In this document: piece by piece, positions 1 through 11,767 of the stretch
Numbering within the stretch: the first letter of the stretch is position 1
How the letters are laid out: the number at the start of each line of letters is the position of its first letter
From: Takakia lepidozioides
Taxonomy: Eukaryota > Streptophyta > Takakiopsida > Takakiales > Takakiaceae
DNA length: 64,000 bases
Reading direction: 5' to 3'
NCBI GenBank assembly: GCA_030704615.1
Contig: CM060732.1
Coordinates: forward strand, 81,863,171 to 81,927,170
The notes under the pieces: generated by a model
The model's database searches: none
What the model was told of the DNA's origin: nothing
Seen by the model: only the letters and a program-made list of their open reading frames with translations
Program-made: the position numbers and the translations under genes

Positions 1-139
1 ATTTTTTGCTATGTTCTGGACCATGCTCAGAGGAATCTCTCGTGACACCCCGGAGTGGAAGGATGGTACTGATGCGAAGCGGTGGACATGCCCGACTGTT
101 CCACAGCAGGCCAACTTATTCGAGTGTGGTTTGTTTGCG
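1..139 (+). pseudogene. Ulp1/C48-like cysteine peptidase, catalytic-Cys exon (part 1, split by gypsy-1)
   Basis: The plus-strand frame ends in PQQANLFECGLFA. This matches the Gln + (D/E)CG block of Ulp1/SENP-type peptidases, where Q and C form the oxyanion hole and nucleophile, and a TPEWKDGTD-type stretch precedes it. The His and Asp of the triad would lie left of the window. The frame runs into the TTGCG target site of gypsy-1 and resumes after the element at 7,109 as CHYIDLYLE, so the retrotransposon interrupts this exon. Ulp1-like genes in plants are often carried by CACTA or MULE elements, so this may be a transposon-borne protease rather than a cellular SUMO protease. The family call rests on the short motif plus the continuation and the WFPVEAGLKKR block at 7.4 kb. 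Confidence 0.7.
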
Positions 140-864
140 TGTCGCGCACCTCACTTCGGTAAGCTCCCCTTCAAGTCATAGTTACTCGCTTTGATGCGCG
201 CGCCTGACTCCCAACCCGACCGCCCGGGCCAACTTGGAGCTTCGGCTGCTCACCGGGACATAACGGTCCCCCCTTCACTACCCTCTCGAACCCTCCACCT
301 ATTTGGACTAGGAGAATTCCCTTTGGTAGATGGCAGTCCGGAACAGCTCCCCACTCTTTGGTCGCTTTCCGGCCTCGCTTACTTACTCACTAGTTTTTGG
401 TCACCAACGGGCTTGCACCGTTCTCGGGGTTACTACTCCCTATATATACTTCTGTAGCTGTCCGCGGGGGTTTCACAACCAGCCATGCCATTTTATGGCG
501 AACCACCACGAAGACCCTCGATTCCCGATGGTGAGTCGCGGTGAGTCTTGGCCCGCTCACCACGGCCCCTATGGACCGTGATGAGTCCCAAGACTCCCCA
601 CGACTCCCACCACGAGGTCTCCGCCCCCATGGTGAGTCCTATGCCACCCCCCTAAGTCCACTAAGCTACCACCACCCCTTGTGGAGCCACCCCCACCGCA
701 ACCCGGTGTGCGGGGCTCCACCTAGTGAGCGCCTCCGCTTCCTGAGTGCCTTGGGCACTCAAGGGTGCTTCAGCCCCCCATACCTATCGCTGTCGTTGCC
801 CCCACCACAGGGGCAGCCCCTCATGTGTCCCGACCCCCTGCCCTCAAGGCAAAGGGCCGCGACA
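140..864 (-). repeat. gypsy-1 3' LTR (gypsy-2-like LTR subtype)
   Basis: 725 bp, starting TGTCGC and ending GCGACA. It is the downstream LTR of the minus-strand element. At the diagnostic sites I compared it carries the bases of the gypsy-2 LTR, for example GACAGCG, GGGCGGAGACC, GGGTAGTGAAG, GGTTGTGAAAC and GTCCCGGTGAG when read on the element strand. It contains the TATATATA box seen in all copies. Confidence 0.9.
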
Positions 865-1768
865 CACACCCCTACCAACAGGAGTCGATGTCCTCATCGA
901 CTTGTCCATTTTGTAGAAACGAACATCCAAGTTGTGGCGTCCCACATCAAGGAGTTTGTTTCTGTACCATGGCGTCCCATGGCAAAGAACCAAACCCCAC
1001 ACTTGACTCCACTCTCCACTAGCTAGTTCGGCCGACTTCCTCCAAGTCCTGGCCAAGGGTGGAGCCTCTCCAGCTCCTCCCAGTGCACTCTTCTTGGCTA
1101 CTTCAAGGCCAAGGAACGATCCTCCCCGAGGATCGAATCGCCTTACTGCAACAACATTGCTTGCGATCGCTCATGATGCCGCTTTTGGCATCACCTTGAG
1201 CAAGGGTTCACCTGGAACCCTCTTTGACTAGGAAGATAACCTTGAACCAACCGTGCGCCCCAATCACTACAATTGGGTCCGCCCTGGAATGCTGGCCTGA
1301 GGTACGGGAACACGCCGAAGCCGCACTACGACTTCGTCCCGAGGCTACACGATTATAGTACGTGAACGGAAGCACGTAGCTTCCGCGTTAGCCCGCACTA
1401 CAAGGCAACCCCCTCGGTAGCGCAGTTATAGTACGCGCACGCGCCAGGTGCGCACTAGCACGTGAACTCCCAAAGAAGGCGCAAGTTTCCTTGCCCCTTG
1501 GATGGGAGTCACCCGATTTCGGCACTGCGCAAACACACGATTAACCCAATTTACTTCTCCCACTTTTGTAAGCTAGCATGCATTCTACACACTAGCCAAC
1601 CACACCATGCATCACCATTCCAAACACAATAGGACGCACAATATTTGGAACCCATTTCCTTTATAACAAATTTTTTTACAATACAAGTTTTTGCAATCGG
1701 ATTCCTGAGCTAGCTAAACCGGGCTAAGCATGCATTTCCTCCCCCACGCTCCAAGGTTGATGTCCCCA
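865..1768 (-). other. gypsy-1 non-coding region between pol and 3' LTR
   Basis: No open frame of note. It matches 42,707-43,611 of gypsy-3, including three short perfect hairpins described there. The polypurine stretch abuts the LTR at 865. Confidence 0.8.
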
Positions 1769-4700
1769 TCAACGTTTCTTCCGCTTTTGAGGTCGCCCTT
1801 CGAACGCTGCAACTGCCTCGGATGCGTGTCCCATTTCTGAGGCACGCACCCAAGATGCCTCCACATGATGATAGCCCTTCCATTTGACGAGATACTCCGT
1901 TTCTCGTTCTTGAACCTCCTCGACTTAAGTATTGCCTCCACCTCGTACTCAGGTTCATTTTCATGATCCAACAGCATAGGTGGCGGACGCAACACTTGAT
2001 GCCGATTCGGACGTGCTTCATCTTTGAAGTAAGGCTTCAAAAAGGAGACATGGAATACTGGGTGCACCTTGCTGTTTGCCGGCAGCTCCAATTCATACAC
2101 ATCCTCATTCATAACCTTCCGAATGCGAAAGGGACCCGCATACGGAGGTACGAACTTCGGACTCACTTCCGGAGGTAGTCGAAATTCTTGATGTTCAACC
2201 AGACATCTGTGCCTGCCTCAAACTTCACTTCCCTCCGCTTCCGATTCGCCTGCCTTTCATACCGTTTCCTAGTTTTGGCAATGTTGTACTTTGCGAGCTT
2301 CAACAAACGCTCGCGTTCTTCCAGTACCGCCGCTACTGCCGGTTCCTCAACGTCCTGGGCGGCCCAACTTGTCGGCACTAGAGGTGCTTTTCAATAGACC
2401 AATACGAAAGGGGAAACTCCCGTTGCGGAGTGTTCTGTGTTATTATAACAGAACTATGCCGCGTCTAAGTGTTCCATCCAGTCTGACTGGTCTACCGACA
2501 CGTAATTCCGCAAGAATTGCTTCACTACGGAATTCACTCTTTCCGTTTGGCCGTCGATCGTAGGTCGGAAGGCGGTGCTCATCTTCAACCTCGTCCCCAT
2601 CTTCTTCCAAAGTGTCCTCCAAAATTTACTCGTAAACTTTGGATCGCGATCCGAGACAATATCCTTCGGGACTCCATGATGCTTTAAGACGTGGGCGAAG
2701 TAAAGTCGCCATGTCTCCTGCGCCGTTGCCGTCTCCTTGGTGGGGATGAAATGGCCCATTTTACTGAACCTATCCACCACCACCATGATTGCATCGAATC
2801 CTTTGACAGCGGCATAGCAGTCATGAAATCCATCGAGACGCTTTCCCAAGTCCCCTCTGGAATCGGCAAGGGTTGTAACAGCCCCGCTTGCTTTTTGTAC
2901 TCGCTCCGGTTTTGTTGGCATGTGGTGCATGTCTTGACATACTCCTCTGCCTCCTCCCTCAGTTTGGGCCAGAAATACTCTTTCTTCAAGAGTGCCGCAG
3001 TGCGCTTGGCTCCGCCGTGGCCCGCAAGCGGGCTATCATGGCATTCTCTCAAGAGGCTATCTGTGATCCCTCCCTTTGGCACGTAGAGACGTTTTTTCTT
3101 ATACCGGAGCAGTCCATTTTGCAAGTGGAACTGCGATTTAACCCCCATCCTCAAGTCCTGCATCACGAAATTCGCCAGCTCATCCTTCCGGCAAGCCTTT
3201 CGGATCTTCCTTTGGAGCGCCGTCTCGCCCTTGTACACCAACAAGAGCTGCTGCTTTCTACTTAAAGCATCGGCCACCACGTTGTCTCGTCCCGGTTTGT
3301 ACTGGATATCCACATCGAACACCGCCAAAGTATCTTGCCACCTAAGTTGTTTTGGGGACAACTTGGGCTGCGTAGCAAAATACTTCACCGTGACATTGTC
3401 CGTGAACACCTTCACTAGGTTGGAACCAACATAGTGGCGCCAAAGCTCAAGGCAATGCACCACCGCCTTCATCTCTTTTTCATGCGTAGGCCACCGTCGC
3501 TCCACTTCATTCAGTTTCTTACTTTCGTAAGCCACTGAACGTCCATCTTGTATAAGTACACCCCCAATCGCGAAGTCCGACGCATCTGTATGAATCTCAA
3601 ATGGACGATCGAACTCCGGGATTTTCAAGACTGGAGCTTCCGCCATCCACTGCTTCAATTCAGCAAAAGCTTGGCCACAAAATGTGTTCCATACCCAGAC
3701 TTTGGATTTACACAGAAGGTCCGACAGCGGCCCCCCGATCTTGGCAAAATTTCTCACATACTTCCGGTAATAGGAGGCGAGTCCTAGGAAGGATCGCACT
3801 CCCGGGACCGAAGTCGGATGCTCCCAGTCCAAGATCGCCCTCACCTTTCTGTCATCCATTTTGATCCCATCCTGTGTAATCACATGCCCCAAGAACTCCA
3901 CTTTCGTGACCCCGAATTCGCACTTTGAAGCTTTGGCGTACAGCTTCCCTTCCCGCAACTTTTGGAACACCCTTTTGAGGTGCTCCAGATGCTCCTCCTT
4001 TGTTTTCGAGTACACCAAGATGTCGTCGATGTACACGATCACAAAGTCATCCAACCACTCCTGAAAAAGGCAAGTGAATCATCGTGCTAAAGGTCGCTGG
4101 TGCATTGGTGAGCCCAAAAGGCATCACCAAGAACTCATATGAACCATACCTTGTCTTGCACGCGGTCTTCTCCTCATCTCCTTCCGCCACCCGAATTTGA
4201 TGATAGCCGGAGCGCAAGTCGATCCGGCTGAAATACTTCGCTCCTGCCAACCGATCGAAGAGGTCGTCGATCCTTGGCAAAGGGTACCGGTTTTTGATAG
4301 TCACCTTATTTAGAGCCCTGTAATCGACACACATCCGCAGCGTCCCATCCTTCTTGTCTGCGAATAGCACCGGGGCTCCGTAAGGTGACTTACTAGGCCG
4401 GATGTACCCCTTTGACATTAGATCCTTGAGCTGAGTCTTCAGCTCGACCAACTCTCTGTGGCTCAACCGGTAGGGCGCCTTGGCAGGCAGTTTCGATCCC
4501 GGTATCACCTCAATCTTGTGGTCAACTCCTCTTCGCGGTGGCAAGCTGCTTGGTAAATCCTCCGGCATCACATCCTGGTATTTCTCCAAAATCCCCTTGA
4601 TCCAATCTGGGTCGGCTCCCCATCGCCTTCTCCCTTCACTTCTCTAATGTAAAGCAAAAACTGGGGTTCGTGTGCCTCCTCCACGGCCCACTCCCTTGCT

Positions 4701-6327
4701 GACAAAAGGCTTATTCGCCCTCCCACGGATTTGGGCGTTTCCGACACTCGTAAGACCTCGCCACCATTCCCACATGGCAGCGTGACTACTCTCTTGCGGC
4801 CATCTATGACCGCTCCGGATTTACTCAGAAAGGTCATCCCCAAAATGAGATCTACTCCATCGATCTCGCAGATGGTGAAGTTCTCACGTCCCTCCCAACT
4901 CCCCAGTTGAAGAGGAACATTAAACGCCAACCTTGTCGCCAACTGTGGTTCTCCTTTGGCAGAACGTACCTCAATAGAGGCCCCCACGTCACTTGTCGGG
5001 AGTCCCAGCTTTTGTGCCGCCGCCGGTGTCATGAAGGAGTGCGACGCTCCTGTGTCCACCAACAACGACACATTAGTTCCGGATATTATCCCATCCACGA
5101 ACAATAACTGACTCCCTTTACGCAGGGCGCCAGTTTCCTGATACAACTCACAAGAATAGTTGCCTACCTTGCAAATCCTGGCGACCACCGCTTCCACCAA
5201 GCGACTGATGGTATCTTCCGACAGCTCCGTGGTCGCCCGAGTCATGTTCAATTGCCGGGGCTTTGTGCACTTCTTGGCCATGTGCCCGGGCTCCCCGCAA
5301 TTGAAACACACTCCATCAAAGGTCGCCTTCTGTCCGCCATAAGCCGCTCCACCTGCTTTTCCATTCGAAGCACCGGGTGCCGCCTTGACGTGTGAAGGCC
5401 CTCCCTTCGATTTCCACGTGCCATTATCGCCACGTGGCCTATCCCACTTCTTTTCCGGTCGGGAGGAGTCACCTTCCCGCCGGGTCTTCTTGTGGTTCAG
5501 CTCCGTACGACCTTGTCTCTCACCCCTAGGGACATCCGAGAAACATTCAGCCCTCTCAATTGCCTCGTTCAAAGTCTTGGGTGGCTTCTCCTCCAACTTC
5601 CGCCTGGCCCATGGGGCCAGTCCCGCCACAAAGTTGAAGACCATTTCTGGTTCTGCCATGTCCGCGACTTCGAGCAACAGCACATTGAAAGCCTGGACAT
5701 ACCCCGAATGTCATCTGTTTGCTTCAAATTCCTCATCTTGTCCCGGGCAAGCCAGGACGCGTTGAGGGGCACAAACTGTCTCTTCATCAATTCCTTGAAC
5801 CCACTCCAGTTCAAGGTTTCCGGGCTTGGGCCTCGGTCGTGAAGGCGTTTCTGCCACCATTGTTGAGTATAGCCCCTCAAATAGGTGGGAGCCACTTCCA
5901 CCCAATCCTCGTCACTCAACTTGGCCGCCCGGAAGTTCTGCTCTAGCTCCAAGAGCCAGGTGTTGAGTGCCTTCCGATTTCGAACGCCCTCGAAGGTGCC
6001 GGGTTCCTTAGGCTTCACCTTAAACTTTGCCTTAGTGGAAGTGGCATTAGCCGCCTTCAACACGTCTTTCAACGTACCGCCAAACTGCGCCAACAACCCT
6101 TCCCAAAAGGCTGCCGGCATGGGAGGCATCTCTTGGTTTGTCGGAGCTCTCAAGGATTCCTCGGGCTCCGACTCCTCGGATTCCTCCCGCTCTTGAGCGG
6201 CCTCGTTTTGGGAAACATTCATCGCTTCCTCAAACGGCCGCCTCGGTGACACGTCGCCCCCATCGGGCTCACCAGGATCATCATCTTTTGGGCCGTTCCG
6301 CTTTCGCTTTGGCTGGCCCGACCCCAT
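1769..6327 (-). pseudogene. gypsy-1 gag-pol (frameshifted)
   Basis: Homologous throughout to the intact 1,520-residue polyprotein of gypsy-3. It starts at the same ATG (6,327, MGSGQPKRK) and ends at the same TGA (1,769). Gag, zinc knuckle, aspartic protease (DTGASHSF), reverse transcriptase (YIDDILVYS), RNase H ([11 protein letters not shown]), integrase and chromodomain are all recognisable, but they lie in different frames. Lesions seen by comparison: a C lost in a C5 run near 5,700; a 2-nt loss near 4,610; a scrambled segment near 4,060-4,080; a lost A near 2,800; a rearranged stretch near 2,385-2,400; a lost T near 2,185; a lost base near 1,915. Many are homopolymer indels, so assembly error should be excluded for some. 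Confidence 0.92.
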
Positions 6328-6382
6328 GATGAGGCCAATCCCAAAGACGATCGCGTAATGAACTCTAGGCTCTGATACCAAG

Positions 6383-7108
6383 TGTCGCGCACCTCACTTC
6401 GGTAAGCTCCCCTTCAAGTCATAGTTACTCGCTTTGATGCGCGCGCCTGACTCCCAACCTGGCCGCCCGGGCCAACTTGGAGCTTCGGCTGCTCACTGGG
6501 ACATAACGGTCCCCCTTCGCTTCCCTCTAAACCCTCCACCTATTTGGGACTAGGAGAATTCCCTTTTGTAGATGGCAGTCCGGAACAGCTCCCCTCTCTT
6601 TGGTCGCTTTCCAGCTCGTTCGCTTACTCACTAGTTTTTGGTCACCAACGGGCTTGCACCGTTCTCGGGGTTACTACTCCCTATATATACTTCTGTAGCT
6701 GTCCGCGGGGGTTTCATAACCAGCCATGCCATTTTATGGTGAACCACCACGAAAACCCTCGACTCCCGGTGATGAGTCGCGGTGAGTCTTGGCCCACTCA
6801 TCACGGCCCCTATGGACCGTGATGAGTCCCAAGACTCCCCACGACTCCCACCACGAGGTCTCCACCCCCATGGTGAGTCCTATGCCACCCCCACTAAGTC
6901 CCACTAAGCTACCACCACCCCTTGTGGAGCTACCCCCACCGCAACCCGGTGTGCGGGGCTCCACCTAGTGAGCGCCTCCGCCTCCTTGAGTGCCTTGGGC
7001 ACTCAAGGGTGCTTCAGCCCCCCATACCTATCGCTGCCGATGCCCCCACTACAGGGGCAGCCCCTCATGTGTCCCGACCCCCTGCCCTCAAGGCAAAGGG
7101 TCGCGACA
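6383..7108 (-). repeat. gypsy-1 5' LTR (gypsy-3-like LTR subtype)
   Basis: 726 bp, adjoining the PBS. At the same diagnostic sites it carries gypsy-3-type bases (GGCAGCG, GGGGTGGAGACC, GGGAAGCGAA, GGTTATGAAAC, GTCCCAGTGAG on the element strand), unlike its partner LTR. The two LTRs differ at well over 20 positions by eye. Confidence 0.9.
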
Positions 7109-7242
7109 TTGCGTGTCATTACATTGACTTGTACTTGGAACAAACGTTTCTGAACCCACAACCTCATGGTGTAGGCCCGGTAAGAGGGACGTTATCCTGG
7201 TTTACATGGTTGTTTGCCGACTGGTTTACTTCTGTAGCATGA
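7109..7242 (+). pseudogene. Ulp1/C48-like peptidase, exon continuation after gypsy-1
   Basis: Directly after the second TTGCG copy the frame reads CHYIDLYLEQTF and continues to a TAA/TGA-bounded end near 7,242. Joined at the target site, it completes the CGLFACHY block that follows the catalytic Cys in Ulp1 peptidases. The rest of the domain is found in the exon at 7,423. Confidence 0.65.
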
Positions 7243-7422
7243 ACAATGACGGAAGGCACTATGTATAGAAACATGTGTCACCTTCAATGTGCTTCTTTAC
7301 GGCAATCAGTTCTCCCTTGCAGAACAAGTGTGGTTTACTTGTGGCCAATGATATCCACACATGCACATGACATTCCTTGTTCATTCTTTGCTTGTGCATT
7401 CTTTGTTCCTCTCTGCTTGCAG

Positions 7423-7656
7423 CTCACAGCAAACTGGTTCCCTGTTGAGGCCGGGCTCAAGAAAAGATATGACCTACAATGAATCATGTTGGATGAGCTT
7501 CAGGGTCAACCAATGCACCAGCTTCCATATGCACTTCCCCCCAGTCCAAACAAGTCAGCAGCTGGTTGCAGCAGCCCCATCCACCCTCTCATCGACATTC
7601 CAGCTCCGATCACACGCACACGTTGTAAACGTCCCAGGAAGGCCGCAAAACTATAG
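7423..7656 (+). pseudogene. Ulp1/C48-like peptidase C-terminal exon, copy 1
   Basis: The exon follows a CTTGCAG acceptor and reads LTANWFPVEAGLKKR, which matches the conserved C-terminal WFP..E...KR helix of plant Ulp1-like peptidases. It continues through LDELQGQP and a Pro/Ser-rich basic tail (TRTRCKRPRK) to TAG at 7,654. A TGA at 7,480 breaks the frame where an Arg codon is expected (RIML), consistent with CGA to TGA decay. A second copy of this exon lies ~585 bp downstream. Confidence 0.6.
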
Positions 7657-8005
7657 TGACACTCATTACAATTGCGTACACAATTTAATTCTACTTCATT
7701 GTGTGTCTTTTATGTCTTCTTTCCTGCCATCAGGGTAGGTGTACAAATTCTTGGCAAATGAATATTCTCTGCACAAGTGTTCCCTAATTTTGCTCCTCTG
7801 CTTCCAACAACGGTATTGTAGCGATAAGTACTGGTAATTACTGGTAATTTTCTTCTTTTGTGATCTCGATCGCCTATCGTCTCATGCATGAAGGATGTCG
7901 GGCCATGCTGTTCACAATGATTAGCATGTCATTTTCTTCCAATGATCATTGTTTCTTCAACCCCCGCTTTTGCACAGTTTGAAATTATGTCTAGGCATTA
8001 GGGCA

Positions 8006-8230
8006 GCAGAATGGTTTAGTGTTGAGGCCGTGCTTCACAAAAGGTAGGAACTTCCACACATGATTTTAGATGAGCTTGCGGGTCAACCATCGCAGGAGCC
8101 TCCATATGTGAACCCTAAGACATCAGGGAAAGTTAGAGATTGCAGAAGCCCTGTCCTCCCTCTCACCACGACTCCACCTCCCATCACACGCGCACGCAAT
8201 AAACATCCTAGGAATCCACGAAATGTGTAG
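8006..8230 (+). pseudogene. Ulp1/C48-like C-terminal exon, tandem duplicate
   Basis: Aligns with the 7,423 exon: EWFSVEAVLHKR, then LDELAGQPSQEPPY and ITRARNKHPR, ending TAG at 8,228. An in-frame TAG follows HKR. The flanking intron and 3' sequence is duplicated too (7.42-7.85 kb versus 8.0-8.4 kb). The copies have diverged substantially, so the duplication is old. Confidence 0.55.
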
Positions 8231-8943
8231 TGACATTGATTACAATTGCCTACACAAAGTCAAATTTGATAATTGTGGGGCTTTCAGGCCTTCTATCCTG
8301 CCATATCGGTGGGTGCACAAACTTAGGGAAATGAAGCTTGTCTTCCTTGCTATTTGCTCTTTCTCGTCCTTTGCTTCCCAGAACTGGGAGATTGCCTGGT
8401 GAGTACTTTTAATTACTATCAGAAGTGCATTTATCATACTGCAATCTCCAACAACATAGCTTCACATAGCCACAAATACCCCATGTCGATATTGGGGTCT
8501 TGCCATTTCCAAGCATTTCAACATACTGTTTCATCCGAACAGATTTATGCCCGTGTTGTTCAGATTGATGATCATTGACAATGCATGTCAAGGTGCCCAA
8601 TGACCAATATCAGGCCCACACCCCCGGCGACAATGCCAAATTCGACATGGGGCATCATATGATTACTATTCCCTTTCGTTTACATCACATGCATTAGCAT
8701 TCTTTCAAATTTGGAATGTATGTTACTGCTCACTATGGTATTCCTTTTTAGCTTCCTACATGCAACACATGCCTACATTGCAGGCTTTGCAGGCCACCAA
8801 CAACATTTCATTCGCATTGCAAACACCTGAAAGTGGCATAATTTCCACCTCAATAGTATCCTTCCTTCTCGCAATCACATCACTGAGTGATGAACTGTTG
8901 CCAGTGTGCCAATGGGTCTCCTAGCTATGATATTAAATATAAC

Positions 8944-10281
8944 TCATACTAAGCACTTGTGCTCCAGACGCCAGGAGGTCATGTGTGTTGCACAATGGAA
9001 GATCAACGAAGTGTATGGTTGTCTATGAGTGCCATTAGGATTTCCATAGTGATACATACACAGAGGGCACCTGATATCGGGCTCGGAAATGAACTGCACA
9101 GCGGTAGGATGGTTCTCAAAAATTCGCACCAACCGCGAAAAAACCAACATTCGTAATTCAGGACGTTGTGGTCCATACATTTCCATGTCTATGGCACAAA
9201 GTCTGAAGATATACGCCTCTCCATCCCCCATGTCTCTTTGTCGTTGTCTTTCGTTCAAACACGCAAAAGGATTGAACACTGTGATGTTACCCGTCCTCGT
9301 ATACCTCTCCACCATCTTCACCCAAGCCTCTACACTTCTTTACACTTAAACTCCTTGGAAGCTTCTACATACCTCTACAGCAATGTGCCTCACAAGTCCT
9401 CCGACGAAACTGTTCAAGTAACCTTTCATACTTCGACGGACAGTTGTACCCAACCCTATCTCCGAAAGGATATGCACTTCACCCGCATTTTGCTTTTGCA
9501 TTCTCCATTACTGCGATGATTTGGACGTTGACGATCCTGCCTCAAGCAGCAGCAAAGCCGACAGGGCTGGACTGACTTTGAGGGCATCCATGGCAGAAGA
9601 TTCTCCAATGTCAGTTTTGTCAATGAAAAAAACACTCATGGGAGTGAGGCCCAATGACCAAGCAACACTATCCTCCCCTCTCTCCAGACTATACTGCTTC
9701 TTCAAACGCACCGTAAAGCTACCCTTCACCAAGACATTTGTTTTTATTGCAGCCAGGGTTTTTTTCAGGTCCACAATCGGGACCTTCGATAGGACTCCCC
9801 TCTCGTCTGCCTTGACAATGTTGAAGATCCTCTGACTCGTGCGGAGGTTCACCTCCAACCACAAATAGTCCCCTGCAATCTGAACTTTCGATCTAGTGTC
9901 CACACGGAATCCCTTCTCCTCTGCTGCACAAGCAATGACATTCCAAATACACAGAGGAACCCCCATAGTAACATATTGTGAAGCATATGACTTTGGGGCA
10001 TTGTCCTTGTACACCATTACAACTCCTTCCAGCAACACAGACTTCTCCATGCCATCGCCAAACAGAATGTTCGCAACCACGGTGCGTGTCCCTTCCACTC
10101 GCGGCTGGAGCACTTCGGAGATATCGCGGGGATCTTCAATCCATGCCTTCATAAGACTGGCGTTGCTACCCGAATAGTATGCCATGACGACCTCAATACG
10201 AGATGCAAAGGAACGCAGAAACTCTGGCAGAAAAAAAAACCCCGTAGATCTCTCTACCGCGCCCCTCACATATGTGCACAA
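8944..10281 (-). CDS. Unrecognised protein gene, probably two exons
   Basis: A 257-codon minus-strand ORF (10,281-9,508) is followed by a second ORF (9,346/9,321-8,944). A more natural start in the first is the MAYYSG methionine at ~10,185. The first exon is globular-looking with no motif I recognise (KAWIEDPRD, GDYLWLEVNLRTSQRIF, FTVRLKKQYSL). The second contains IRCPLCMYH...H(3)TH, a possible C2/H2-type zinc site. The region between them is taken as an intron without firm splice evidence. It lies beside the Ulp1-like gene and may belong to the same accessory cargo. Function unknown. Confidence 0.4.
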
Positions 10282-10289
10282 CTCAGCTA

Positions 10290-10893
10290 AGAGTTGAACA
10301 AATAAACCGTGCGAGCACCGTCATACCAAAGACAATTGTCATGCCGGGGAGAAGGAAGACGGAACACATGGAACACATGATTTAGTGCGTAATTAGTATA
10401 TTACTGACATGTTTTAGTACATATTTAGAGCGTATTTAGAACGTATGTGCACTATGGGTTTCTCATATGTTGTTGGAAAGCTAGTTTTATTCTCTACCTC
10501 TGAGATTTTCTTACTCATCATGCTTGAGTAATAGGACAAAACGTTATGGCCAAAAAACAAAGGTGCAACTTGGGCCTACAACTTGTGCCATTTTTTTCCT
10601 CGTCATACTTTGACCTGCATAAACGTTACTGCTTCAAAAATGTTGAGTTTTGGACCATGCTCTATAGGCAATTGTGATATCTTGTTGAAATTGTTAGCTC
10701 AATTTTGTGCCACCGGGATTGAGTTACACATCCATGCAGTCAGACCAAAATATGTTATGGCCACAATACCGTACTGCACACTGAACCACTTTCTTTTTCT
10801 GCATATTGTGCCCTACAATTACATTATGTCTTATTCCATCTTGAGTATTGTTTCACGATGCGATTGTGATATCGTATTTGAAAGGTAGCTTTA
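10290..10893 (-). repeat. Left flanking repeat with AACGTTATGGCC motif
   Basis: AT-rich non-coding DNA with diverged units containing AACGTTATGGCC/TATGTTATGGCC (10,541; 10,755). Its reverse complement resembles the GGCCATAACGTC units at 44,867-45,612. The opposite orientation of the two flanks is explained by the inversion proposed in the findings. Confidence 0.6.
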
Positions 10894-10896
10894 TTT

Positions 10897-11767
10897 CACT
10901 ACAACATATGAGCGTTTTTATGATTGCACATATGACTATTTTTTCAGTCCTATATGCGTTCATGACTACATCACTCTATAGTGAAAAAAGCCCTGTTATA
11001 GCGACTAGTCTTTAGGACTGCATTTTGCAAGTCATAGCCGTGACTGCGTGCGTGGCACCTGGAGTCATGCATAAGAGAGTGATGTAGTTACAACTCTATG
11101 ACTTACATACGACTAACTATATGACTACATTGTCTGATGAGCGTTGCCTACATGGAGAGGCTTTAGAGCAACACGTGCACCACTGCGCAAGCGACACGTC
11201 ACGACACCTGTTGCACTTCAGATGTGACATGTGGCACTTAGACATAATATATGACTAGCATATATGGCAGGGTTTATGCCACGTGTCATCAAGAATGTCT
11301 CTGAAAACAATTTAATAGTTATATTTGTAATTTTAAATTCTTAAATTTATATTTTATTTTTGAAAACAGGGGATAGCAGCTTGGAATTTTTTATTAAATG
11401 GTATTATTGTTTAGTTTAATAATGTTATATAAAATAAAAATAGATTAAATGATTTAAATTTTTCATTATATGGTGAAATTTTGATATAAAAACAGAATGG
11501 ACCCCTCTTGCATACTAGCAACCACAAGGACATTCAAAATAGACAAGTACAGGGAAATACACGCCCTGTAAATTATATTACAAAAATCCAAATGAGACCA
11601 ATGTCCCAATGGACACCTCAAAGGCCACAAGGTCCAAAAATCCATGCCTGAAAAGGTCCAGTAAGCAAAAAATAAGCAAGCCCACACATGGGCTGAATTG
11701 TTGTAATACTAGTTTGTTCTGGTGCTACTAGAATTAAGGACCCTGTAAAACAGTGCAATACTTACGG
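10897..11767 (-). mobile_element. CACTA-A, TNP1-side end (separated from its other end by inversion)
   Basis: Begins CACTACAACATATGAGCG, the same end type as the right end of CACTA-C at 33,067. The 860 bp are an inverted match to 31,162-33,067 (minus a 730-bp insertion and repeat expansion): GTCATAT/ATGACTAC subterminal repeats, AT-rich block, then a 3'UTR-like block at 11,466-11,755. Homology to CACTA-C stops at ~11,757 and sequence like the TNP1-B exon begins. The 3 bp outside the end are TTT, which pair with AAA beside 45,616 (same site, opposite strand). Confidence 0.8.

Larger units (their letters stand above)
140..7108 (-). mobile_element. gypsy-1: complete but decayed Ty3/gypsy chromovirus
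   Basis: The two LTRs (140-864 and 6,383-7,108) begin TGTCGC and end GCGACA and are flanked by the 5-bp duplication TTGCG (135-139 and 7,109-7,113). On the minus strand the order is 5' LTR (6,383-7,108), PBS complementary to initiator tRNA-Met (GCTCTGATACCA at 6,369-6,380 is the reverse complement of TGGTATCAGAGC), gag-pol 6,327-1,769, a ~0.9-kb non-coding stretch, then 3' LTR. The length (6,969 bp) is almost that of intact gypsy-3. The reading frame is broken by several indels, so it is non-autonomous. It sits inside a Ulp1-like exon. Confidence 0.95.
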
